Of a stretch of DNA of 64,000 nucleotides, positions 28,188 to 35,546 are shown piece after piece. The notes under the pieces were generated by a model, which worked only from the letters and a program-made list of their open reading frames with translations, was not told the origin of the DNA and ran no database searches. The stretch is from the NCBI RefSeq assembly GCF_002165135.1, contig NZ_NFZQ01000006.1:62001-126000 (forward strand), in the 5' to 3' direction. Each line of letters begins with the position of its first letter. The first letter of the stretch is position 1. The position numbers were made by a program, and so were the translations under genes. The stretch comes from Pseudomonas sp. SID14000. GTDB lineage: Bacteria > Pseudomonadota > Gammaproteobacteria > Pseudomonadales > Pseudomonadaceae.

Positions 28188-30077
28188 ATGAGCTACCAGC
28201 ACAGCTACGCCCATTCCATTTCCGACCCTGCCGCTTTCTGGGCGGAACAGGCCGCACACCTGGCCTGGCACCGCAAGCCTGCCCTCACGCTGCAAGGCAA
28301 TGCCGACGGCACTCACCGCTGGTTTGCCGATGGTCGCCTGAACAGCTGCTACCTGGCCCTCGATCACCAGATCGAGCAGGGCCGTGGCGAGCAACTGGCG
28401 CTGATCTACGATTCGCCGGTGACCGGCGTACAACAGGCCTACACCTACCACCAGTTGCGTGACGAGGTGGCGCGCCTGGCCGGTTTGTTGCGCCAGTTGG
28501 GGGTGAACAAGGGCGATGGCGTGATCATCTACATGCCCATGGTGCCGCAGGCGGCCATGGCCATGCTGGCCTGCGCGCGCATTGGCGCAGTTCACTCGGT
28601 GGTGTTCGGTGGCTTTGCCGCCAACGAACTGGCCTTGCGTATCGATGATGCCCGGCCGACGCTGCTGCTGACGGCGTCCTGCGGGCTGGAGTTCGATCGG
28701 GTAATCGAATACAAGCCGCTGGTCGACCGTGCCCTGCAACTGGCCCGCCACCAGCCGCGCAACGTGCTGGTGCTGCAGCGGCCGCAGGCGCGTGCCCAGC
28801 TGCTGCCAGGCCGTGACCTGGACTGGCAGGCGGCATTGGCCAAAGCCGAACCGGTGGCACCGGTGGAGCTGGATGCGGGCGACCCGCTTTACATCATGTA
28901 CACCTCTGGCACCACCGGCAAACCCAAGGGCATCGTGCGGGAAAACGGCGGCAATGCCGTGGCGCTGTGCTACGCCATGCGCCATATCTACGGCATGCAG
29001 GCCGGTGATGTGTGGTGGGGCATTTCCGACGTGGGCTGGGTGGTCGGCCATTCGCTGATCGTCTATGGGCCACTGATGAGCGGCTGCACCACGGTGTTCT
29101 ACGAAGGCAAGCCGATCCGCACCCCGGACGCTTCAGCCTACTGGCGGGTGGTGGAGCAATACAAGGTCAACGCGTTGTTCTGCGCGCCCACCGCCATGCG
29201 CGCCATCCGCAAGGAAGACCCGGAGGGTGAGCTGATCCGCAAGCACGACCTGAGCTCGCTGCGCCAGTTGTTCCTGGCGGGCGAAAAACTGGATTCCAGC
29301 ACCCACGAATGGCTGGAACGGGTCAGTGGCAAGCCGGTGCACGACCATTGGTGGCAGACCGAAACCGGCTGGCCGGTCACCGCGCCCTGCGTAGGGCTGG
29401 AAGGCAGCGCGGCGAAGCCGCGGTCGAGCAACCGGGCGGTGCCGGGCTACCACGTGCGCGTGCTGGATGACGAGGGCCACCTGCTGGGGCCGAACCACCA
29501 GGGCTCGATCGTTATCGCCCTGCCGTTGCCGCCCGGGTGCAGCCAGACGCTGTGGGGCGACCACGAGCGTTACCTGCAGGCTTACCTGCGTACCTACCCG
29601 GGGTATTACCACACCGGCGATGGCGGCTACCTGGACGATGATGGCTTCGTCTACATCATGGGGCGCACGGATGACGTGATCAACGTGTCCGGGCATCGGC
29701 TGTCCACCGGTGAGATGGAGGACCTGGTGGCGCGCCACCCGGCGGTGGCCGAGTGCGCGGTGATTGGCGTGCATGACGAGATCAAGGGGCAGGTGCCGTT
29801 GGCTCTGGTGGTGCTCAAGGATGGCGAGGGTATTGCCGAGTCGCAGTTGCTGGTAGACCTGGTGGGCAGCGTGCGCGAGGAAATTGGCGCGTTGGCGTGT
29901 TTCAACCGGGTGCGGCTGGTCAAGCGCTTACCCAAGACCCGCTCCGGGAAAATTCTGCGGGCGGTGCTACGCAAGATTGCCGACGGGCAGGACTATGTGC
30001 CGCCTTCGACCCTGGATGACCCGGCAGTGCTGGGGGAGATCGAGGCGGTGCTGGCGGATTTGCCCAGGGCTGGCTGA
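28188..30077 (+). CDS. prpE: propionate--CoA ligase
   Basis: 629 aa, acyl-adenylate-forming family. It activates propionate to propionyl-CoA, the substrate for PrpC. Motifs are the P-loop-like YTSGTTGKPKGIVRENGG (about 233-250), the GWPVTAPCVGL region, MGRTDDVINVSGHRLS (about 490-505) and the C-terminal catalytic and acetylatable Lys in KTRSGKILRAVLRK (about 587-600). It could also be a short-chain acetyl/acetoacetyl-type ligase, but length and pattern fit PrpE. It lies about 18 kb from prpBCD, next to a LysR gene. The ATG at 28188 has a weak ribosome site. Confidence 0.85.
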   Translation: MSYQHSYAHSISDPAAFWAEQAAHLAWHRKPALTLQGNADGTHRWFADGRLNSCYLALDHQIEQGRGEQLALIYDSPVTGVQQAYTYHQLRDEVARLAGLLRQLGVNKGDGVIIYMPMVPQAAMAMLACARIGAVHSVVFGGFAANELALRIDDARPTLLLTASCGLEFDRVIEYKPLVDRALQLARHQPRNVLVLQRPQARAQLLPGRDLDWQAALAKAEPVAPVELDAGDPLYIMYTSGTTGKPKGIVRENGGNAVALCYAMRHIYGMQAGDVWWGISDVGWVVGHSLIVYGPLMSGCTTVFYEGKPIRTPDASAYWRVVEQYKVNALFCAPTAMRAIRKEDPEGELIRKHDLSSLRQLFLAGEKLDSSTHEWLERVSGKPVHDHWWQTETGWPVTAPCVGLEGSAAKPRSSNRAVPGYHVRVLDDEGHLLGPNHQGSIVIALPLPPGCSQTLWGDHERYLQAYLRTYPGYYHTGDGGYLDDDGFVYIMGRTDDVINVSGHRLSTGEMEDLVARHPAVAECAVIGVHDEIKGQVPLALVVLKDGEGIAESQLLVDLVGSVREEIGALACFNRVRLVKRLPKTRSGKILRAVLRKIADGQDYVPPSTLDDPAVLGEIEAVLADLPRAG

Positions 30078-30094
30078 GGGTTTGACCTTGCCGG

Positions 30095-30126
30095 CCTCTT
30101 CGCGGGCGTGCCCGCGAAGAGGCCAG
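30095..30126. repeat. single REP hairpin between prpE and zapE
   Basis: A perfect 15-bp stem, GGCCTCTTCGCGGGC and its complement, with a 2-base loop. It lies between convergent genes and may act as a transcript end for both. Confidence 0.75.
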
Positions 30127-30142
30127 TCCAGGCAATGCAGTT

Positions 30143-31213
30143 CTAGGGGGCAACCTGATGCAGCTGCCCCAACCGGCTACGGGTACGCATCAGGTCGGCG
30201 AGCGGCCCACCCAGGCTTTCCTCCAGCGGCCGTTTGCCGATCACCATCACCTGCCTATCCTGGTCATACAGCACATCCACCAGGTTGACGAAGCGCTGCT
30301 GCGCGGCCAGTGAACATTCCGCCAGATCATCCAGCCCATCGACGATCCATTCATCGTACTCCCCGGCCAGCACCAGATAGTCGATGACCGCCGTGGCCTT
30401 CTCGCACAGGTCTTCAAAGGCAAATACCACCCGCCGGCCATCGATGGCCAGCGCGCGCAGCGGGCGCTTGTTCACTTCCAGCATCACTGGCTGTTCGTCC
30501 GGTACCCTCAGCGCCTGGCGCTGTGCCGCATTACCCGGCCATACATAGTGGCCTTGGGTGAAACGCTGATGCTGGCGGTTGGCTGGCAAGCTGCGAAAAT
30601 CGGTGTCGCCAGCCACTTCGAGCACTTCCATCGAACTGTTGATCAGGCGGATCACTGGCAGGAAGCGCTCGTGGTACAGCGGGTTGGGCAGCAGCCCTTC
30701 GGGCGCATAGTTGGAGGTCACCAGCAAGAACACGCGGCGGGCGAACAGCGCGTTGAACAGGCGGGTGAGTAGCATGGCATCGCCAATGTCATGCACATGG
30801 AATTCGTCGAAGCACAGCACCTGGCAATCGCCCAGCAGTTCGTCGAGGGTCGCGCCCAGCGCGTCGTCCAGCGCTCGGTGGCGGTGCATGCCCTGGTGCA
30901 GGCGGGCAAAGAAGTCATGGAAGTGCAGGCGCCGCTTGGCCTGCACTGGCACGGCCTCAAAAAAGCCATCGAGTAGCCAGCTCTTGCCGCGGCCCACCGA
31001 GCCGTACAGGTACAGGCTGCGCGGCTGGCCCTGTTCGAGCTGCGCCAGTTGCTCGGCCATGCAGTGGATCACCCGGCGTTGGCCGTTGCTAAGCTGGTAA
31101 CCGCGGCTGTTCGCCTTGTCCTCGAACCAGTCGAGCAGTTCGCGCTGGTTGGTGGCGGCGCCGCGCAAGCGTTGGCCAAGCTGGCGTAGCGGGGTAGGAA
31201 TCCAGGCAGACAA
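30143..31213 (-). CDS. zapE: cell division protein ZapE (AFG1-like ATPase)
   Basis: 356 aa, AFG1/ZapE AAA ATPase; in E. coli ZapE acts at the Z-ring under stress. Walker A is YGSVGRGKSWLLD (about 69-81), Walker B is VLCFDEFHVHD (about 131-141), and the sensor-like LVTSNYAPEGLLP follows. The preferred start is a TTG at 31213 (reading Ser-Ala-Trp-Ile-Pro next), because GGAG lies eight bases upstream. The nearest in-frame alternative is a TTG 45 bases further upstream without a site. No ATG is available near the N-terminus. Confidence 0.85.
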   Translation of the reverse strand: MSAWIPTPLRQLGQRLRGAATNQRELLDWFEDKANSRGYQLSNGQRRVIHCMAEQLAQLEQGQPRSLYLYGSVGRGKSWLLDGFFEAVPVQAKRRLHFHDFFARLHQGMHRHRALDDALGATLDELLGDCQVLCFDEFHVHDIGDAMLLTRLFNALFARRVFLLVTSNYAPEGLLPNPLYHERFLPVIRLINSSMEVLEVAGDTDFRSLPANRQHQRFTQGHYVWPGNAAQRQALRVPDEQPVMLEVNKRPLRALAIDGRRVVFAFEDLCEKATAVIDYLVLAGEYDEWIVDGLDDLAECSLAAQQRFVNLVDVLYDQDRQVMVIGKRPLEESLGGPLADLMRTRSRLGQLHQVAP

Positions 31214-31370
31214 AAGCAAAGCTCCTTGGCGATGGCGGGCAGCGTGCAGCTTGCCCAAGGGCGGCCATTTTGACTAATACAGAAAGTGCGCGGCAATTAT
31301 CGCCTGACGAGATAGGTAGGCCATGCAGGCGTACAGTAAAGGCATGGAACCGTTGCGAGGAGGAGTGAGC

Positions 31371-31796
31371 ATGCGCGCCGACTTTGATCTGGAGCGCTTC
31401 GTCGAGGCGCAGAACCGGGTGTATGACCAGGTAATGCAGGAGCTGCAGGCCGGGCGCAAGCGCAGCCACTGGATGTGGTACGTGTTCCCGCAGCTCGATG
31501 GCCTCGGCCACAGTGCCATGGCCGAACGTTATGCGCTGGCCGGAATCGACGAGGCCCGGGCCTACCTGGCTCATCCGCTGCTTGGCCCGCGCCTGGAAGC
31601 CTGCGTGACCGCACTGCTGCAGCACGGCGACAAGAGTGCCCGCGAAATCCTCGGTAGCCCCGACCATCTCAAGTTGCGCTCGTGCCTGACCCTGTTCGCC
31701 CGGGCAGCGCCTGACAACCCGTTGTTCCAGTTTGCGCTGGTGCAGTTCTACGACGGTGAGCCGGACGCCCTGACCTTGGCCATGTTGTCGGGTTAG
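31371..31796 (+). CDS. DUF1810 family protein
   Basis: 141 aa, a single DUF1810 domain: RFVEAQNRVYDQVMQEL near the start, then SHWMWYVFPQLDGLGHS (about 32-48) and a KLRSCLTLF segment. GAGGAGG before the ATG at 31371 fixes the start. Soluble, calpastatin-like family of unknown function. It is convergent with the YdcH-like gene with one base between them. Confidence 0.85.
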   Translation: MRADFDLERFVEAQNRVYDQVMQELQAGRKRSHWMWYVFPQLDGLGHSAMAERYALAGIDEARAYLAHPLLGPRLEACVTALLQHGDKSAREILGSPDHLKLRSCLTLFARAAPDNPLFQFALVQFYDGEPDALTLAMLSG

Positions 31797-31797
31797 C

Positions 31798-32040
31798 TCA
31801 GGGCTTGTGCTGAAGCTGGCGTTCGATCATGTACTTCACGGCCAGCCGGCGCTCCTTCAGGCGGCGCAGGTCCTCATCTTCGAAGTTGCCAGCCGAGATC
31901 GACTCGGCGGCCAGCACCTGGTTGTCGATGTCCATGTACTCGTCCAGCAGCCGGTCCAGCTCCTTGTCCTCCTGACGGCGTTGCTGGACGATTTCGCGCG
32001 GGTAGTGCAAGTCCTGGTAAAGATCGTGGGAAACAGGCAT
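31798..32040 (-). CDS. YdcH/DUF465-like small helical protein
   Basis: 80 aa, highly charged and helical, beginning MPVSHDLYQDLHYPREIVQQ and ending in LRRLKERRLAVKYMIERQL, the DUF465 pattern. AAGGAGG lies just before the ATG. Cytoplasmic; function unknown. The 260 bases between this gene and the tRNA contain an AT-rich stretch (about 32165-32190) and the tRNA promoter region but no further gene. Confidence 0.8.
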   Translation of the reverse strand: MPVSHDLYQDLHYPREIVQQRRQEDKELDRLLDEYMDIDNQVLAAESISAGNFEDEDLRRLKERRLAVKYMIERQLQHKP

Positions 32041-32300
32041 GGAGTCCTCCTTGGTCAATGCAGTTGGTTCATCTGATTGGAAGGGAGGAATGCGATTGTG
32101 TTGAAGCCAAGCGGGGGGAAAACGACGGATGGTCGCTGCGCCAACCGCGAAAATGACTAACTCGCTGTTTTTTGGTAATTTTTTTTCATCAGGGGGTTCA
32201 CAGACCGAAAGTTTGTTGTTAAAGTGCCGCGCATTCCAAGACAACAACCCAGTTGTCACTCAGTTGGAATTGTCAGAGCAGCAAACGCTGCATCCGATAC

Positions 32301-32375
32301 AGGGGCGTCGCCAAGCGGTAAGGCAGCAGGTTTTGATCCTGCCATGCGTTGGTTCGAATCCAGCCGCCCCTGCCA
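32301..32375 (+). tRNA. tRNA-Gln (anticodon TTG)
   Basis: 75 bases. Acceptor stem AGGGGCG/CGCCCCT, D-loop GCCAAGCGGTAAGGC, anticodon arm GCAGG-TTTTGAT-CCTGC with TTG, T-arm GGTTCGAATCC and an encoded CCA at 32373-32375. It is not flanked by an integrase. The 195 bases after it hold no gene other than the leader of the pilus operon. Confidence 0.95.
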
Positions 32376-32570
32376 TTTTCTTGTTTCAAACGTATATCGG
32401 TCCGGTGCTTGGAAAGACAAGCGCTGGGCTTTGTCGTTTCTGCCTTTTGCATCCATATGCAGCCCTTCCTTCCGCTTTATCACTAATACAAAAAAAGTGG
32501 CTTGATGCCAGCACTGTGATACCACCTCGCTGCTACGCTCAGATCAGCAGACATCGACAAGGATAATAAG

Positions 32571-33098
32571 GTGACGGAGCGTTCCCTGGCCGCCCTGTTG
32601 GGCCTCATGTTGAGCAGTGGTGCCATGGCGACGGACTTCCTGGTGGAGGTACGGGTGCTGGTGCAGCGCGGCTGCATGCTGGTCAGCCAGCCCCGCGATG
32701 CTGGTGCACAGGCGCTGGGGCGGATCGACATGGGCGCTGCTGCGCGGCTGGATGGCCCTGGCGCGCCGCTTAGCGGCGTTCTGTTGAGCCAGCGCCCGCC
32801 ACGCCTGGAGTGCAATCCCGACACCCCGTACCAGGTCCGCGTCGACGGTGGTCAGCATGGCGGCGTCGGCGAGCTGCGTTTCCTGGCCAGCGACGATGAC
32901 AAGGCCCGGCCCATCCCTTATCGCCTTTACCGCGACGCCGCCTGGCGCGAACCATTGGCGGTGAATGTGGCGCATTCGGCGCGGGTGCCGGACAGCGGCT
33001 CGGTCGAGCTGCCGCTGTATGCACGGATCGGCAAGCTGGCCTGGGTACCGCACGCAGGTATGTATGCCGACCTGCTCAAAGTCACCGTCACCTGGTAG
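32571..33098 (+). CDS. spore coat U (SCPU) domain pilus subunit 1
   Basis: 175 aa. It starts with GTG preceded by AAGGAT. A signal peptide (about 1-20, ending AMA) is followed by one SCPU beta-sandwich domain with two Cys (in QRGCMLVS and LECNPDTPYQV) that likely form a disulfide, and it ends in the typical donor strand LLKVTVTW. First gene of a seven-gene archaic chaperone-usher operon (Csu/CupE type). It is more divergent than subunits 3 and 4 and may be a minor or adaptor subunit. Confidence 0.85.
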   Translation: MTERSLAALLGLMLSSGAMATDFLVEVRVLVQRGCMLVSQPRDAGAQALGRIDMGAAARLDGPGAPLSGVLLSQRPPRLECNPDTPYQVRVDGGQHGGVGELRFLASDDDKARPIPYRLYRDAAWREPLAVNVAHSARVPDSGSVELPLYARIGKLAWVPHAGMYADLLKVTVTW

Positions 33099-33128
33099 GG
33101 ATGCCAACATGCACAAGGACGCGACGCC

Positions 33129-33665
33129 ATGAATCGCACCTCTATCCTGCTGCTTACCCTGGGCCCGCTGCTGGTGCCCGGCGGTGCCGCGCATGGCACC
33201 AGCACCGGTTTCATCCAGGCGCGGCTGGTAATCAGCGCGGCTTGCCAGGTCAGCAGCAACGAGACGCAACCGACAGTGGTGGGCAACCCGGGGGTGCTGG
33301 ACTTCGGCGAGCGCGGTCCGCACTGGGACCAACCGCTGCGTAGCCAGGTCGATGATGTGAGGGGTGAGGGCAGCCTGCAGATCAGCTGCACGCCCGAAGT
33401 ACGGGCGTTCAACGTGCGCATCAACGGTGGCCTGAATGGCAGTGACGGCATACGGCGCCTGAGTAACGGCCGCGAGCTGATCCCTTATCAGCTGGCGATC
33501 GACCCAGGCGGCAACAGCCGCTACGGCATCGGCCAGGCGCGTGCCTTCACCATCAGCAGTACCCGGCAGATACCGATCCCCATCTACGGTGTGGTAGTGG
33601 CGCAACCGCGCGCGCTGCCGGCCGGGCTGTACCGTGACACCCTCAGGGTGACCCTGGACTGGTAA
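33129..33665 (+). CDS. SCPU domain pilus subunit 2
   Basis: 178 aa. Signal peptide about 1-23 (VPGGAAHG), then an SCPU domain with the Cys pair in SAACQVSSN and ISCTPEVRA and the C-terminal strand DTLRVTLDW. AAGGA lies about nine bases before the ATG. Its position in the operon matches CsuA/CsuB-type minor subunits. Confidence 0.87.
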   Translation: MNRTSILLLTLGPLLVPGGAAHGTSTGFIQARLVISAACQVSSNETQPTVVGNPGVLDFGERGPHWDQPLRSQVDDVRGEGSLQISCTPEVRAFNVRINGGLNGSDGIRRLSNGRELIPYQLAIDPGGNSRYGIGQARAFTISSTRQIPIPIYGVVVAQPRALPAGLYRDTLRVTLDW

Positions 33666-33683
33666 CGACGCAAGGAGACTTCG

Positions 33684-34211
33684 ATGCGAATGAACCTTTC
33701 ACGCTGCATCCTCGCCGGTCTGGGCCTGGCGCTGGCCTCCCAGACCCAGGCCGCCACGACCGGGACCATCGACTCAACGCTGACCTTGACCGCGGCGTGC
33801 CAGGTCAATGGCAGTTCAGGCACCTCGGGGGTTAGCTTTGGTGCCCTGGACTTCGGCACCAAGGACGCCCTGTTCACCACTGCCGACGCCCAGGTAATCG
33901 GCGGCGGAGGGGCGATGAGCATTCTCTGTTCGGCCGGCACGGTACCGGTGATCCGTGTCAGGGGCGGCCTCCACGATGGCCAGTCAGCCGGGGGCAACCG
34001 TGCGCTGGCGGATGGCGATGGAAACTTCGTGCCCTATGACTTCTATACCGATGCCGGGCACACGCAGCTGCTGGCTATCGACGACACCATCACCTTGCCA
34101 ACCAGCAGTGGCGTGGCCCAGACCGTCAATCTGTATGGCCAGGCGCGCGGCAAGGAAGGCCTGCCGGCGGGGGTGTACACCGACACGGTGTCCGTCGAGT
34201 TGTCGTTCTGA
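33684..34211 (+). CDS. SCPU domain pilus subunit 3
   Basis: 175 aa. Signal peptide 1-23 (ASQTQA), then an SCPU domain starting ATTGTIDSTLTLTAACQV with LDFGTKD and ending DTVSVELSF. The compact glycine/threonine-rich pattern resembles the major rod subunit CsuA/B and CupE1, but the order differs from A. baumannii, where the major subunit comes first. AAGGAG precedes the ATG. Confidence 0.87.
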   Translation: MRMNLSRCILAGLGLALASQTQAATTGTIDSTLTLTAACQVNGSSGTSGVSFGALDFGTKDALFTTADAQVIGGGGAMSILCSAGTVPVIRVRGGLHDGQSAGGNRALADGDGNFVPYDFYTDAGHTQLLAIDDTITLPTSSGVAQTVNLYGQARGKEGLPAGVYTDTVSVELSF

Positions 34212-34214
34212 ACC

Positions 34215-34718
34215 ATGCGCAGTTGGCTGGCGGGTGGCCTGAGCGGCCTCGGCGTGTTGCTGACCGCGCCCCTGGATGCGGCGACCACCAGCAGCTTCAT
34301 GGTGACGGCGCAGATCGTCGCCGGGTGCCTGGTGGTGGGCGGTGTGAGCAGCTATGGGACGCTCGACTACGGCTCGCAATCGGCGCTGGCCACCGGGGTT
34401 CTCGCCACCTCGTTGGGCGGCACCACGGTGACCTTCCAGTGCACCCCGGGTGTGGCCTTGAGCATGAGCGTGGATGGCGGGCAGAACAGTGCCAGTGGCA
34501 CACGCAACCTCAAGCGCACGGGCGGCACGCAGGTGCTGGCCTACCAGTTGTACCGGGATGCTGCCTACAGCCAGAGCCTGGGGATCGGCCAGAGCGTGGA
34601 CGTGAGCTATACCGACCCGACGGCGATCAAGCTGCCGGTGTACGGGCGGGTCCAGCTGACCGGCACGCTGCAGGCAGGGACCTACACCGATGTGGTGCAA
34701 GTGACGGTGACCTGGTGA
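34215..34718 (+). CDS. SCPU domain pilus subunit 4
   Basis: 167 aa. Signal peptide about 1-22 (APLDA), then an SCPU domain with Cys in VAGCLVVGG and FQCTPGVAL, the LDYGSQSAL motif and the C-terminal strand DVVQVTVTW. It starts three bases after subunit 3 stops. Four subunit genes before the chaperone is one more than in the csu or cupE operons I know. Confidence 0.87.
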   Translation: MRSWLAGGLSGLGVLLTAPLDAATTSSFMVTAQIVAGCLVVGGVSSYGTLDYGSQSALATGVLATSLGGTTVTFQCTPGVALSMSVDGGQNSASGTRNLKRTGGTQVLAYQLYRDAAYSQSLGIGQSVDVSYTDPTAIKLPVYGRVQLTGTLQAGTYTDVVQVTVTW

Positions 34719-34757
34719 ATACATCGGTACCAATGACCAGTATCCAAGGAGGGCTTC

Positions 34758-35534
34758 ATGGGGGCAGGCGCGAAGTGGGCGCGTGGAATGATCGGAGCAT
34801 TGTGGCTGGCGAGCGTGCCGGCCGGGGCGGCCACCTCGGTGCTGATCTGGCCGATCGACCCCGTGCTGGAGGCTGACCAGAAAGCCGGCGGACTGTGGCT
34901 GGAAAACCGCGGCACTGCACCGGCCAACCTGCAGGTGCGGGTGTTCGCCTGGCGCCAGGGTGACTACCAGGAACAGTACCAGGCGCAGCGCGAGATCATT
35001 GGCAGCCCGCCGGTGGCCAACATCGCTCCCGGGCAGAAGCAACTGATCCGCCTGACCCGCACCGGCCCTTCGCCAGTCGGCCAGGAGCAGGCCTACCGCA
35101 TCATCATCGACGAGATCCCGCCCGCCATCCCGGCAGGCAAGGCCGAGCCCGGCACAACCGCGGCGATCCGCCTGCAGATGCGCTACTCGGTACCCCTGTT
35201 CGTCTACGGCGAAGGCCTGTGGGGCAAGGCCGACCCTGCGGGCAAGCGCAATGCCGAGGGCGTCGGCAAGCCGCAACTCAGTTGGCGCGCGGTGACCGTG
35301 CAGGGCAAGCCTTATGTGGAACTGCGCAATACCGGCCCGGTGCATGCACGCCTGACTGATGTGGTGGTGCAGCAGGGCAGCCAGAGCAAGCCACTGGCCG
35401 AGGGCCTGCTGGGCTATGTGCTACCGGGGGCCAGCATGCGCTGGCCGGCACCGCTGGCACCGAATGCCGGCAGTGTGCTGAAGGGGAGGGTGAACGGCCA
35501 GAGCAGTGCGGACGCCATCCGCCAAAGCCGATGA
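34758..35534 (+). CDS. periplasmic pilus chaperone (CsuC/CupE4-like)
   Basis: 258 aa. Signal peptide about 1-24 (VPAGAA), then two Ig-like domains of the FimC/PapD class. It has the long archaic-type N-terminal strand (VLIWPIDPVLEADQKAGGLW), the subunit-binding motif LIRLTRTGPSP and the conserved YRIIIDEIPP strand. It binds nascent SCPU subunits and delivers them to the usher. It follows the subunits and slightly overlaps the usher region. Confidence 0.9.
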   Translation: MGAGAKWARGMIGALWLASVPAGAATSVLIWPIDPVLEADQKAGGLWLENRGTAPANLQVRVFAWRQGDYQEQYQAQREIIGSPPVANIAPGQKQLIRLTRTGPSPVGQEQAYRIIIDEIPPAIPAGKAEPGTTAAIRLQMRYSVPLFVYGEGLWGKADPAGKRNAEGVGKPQLSWRAVTVQGKPYVELRNTGPVHARLTDVVVQQGSQSKPLAEGLLGYVLPGASMRWPAPLAPNAGSVLKGRVNGQSSADAIRQSR

Positions 35535-35546
35535 GCCTGCGCCTGA

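Noticed and set aside
32301..32375. tRNA-Gln as an integration site for an island carrying the pilus operon.
   Set aside because: No integrase and no repeated tRNA 3' end is visible downstream, and the pilus genes have core-like composition.
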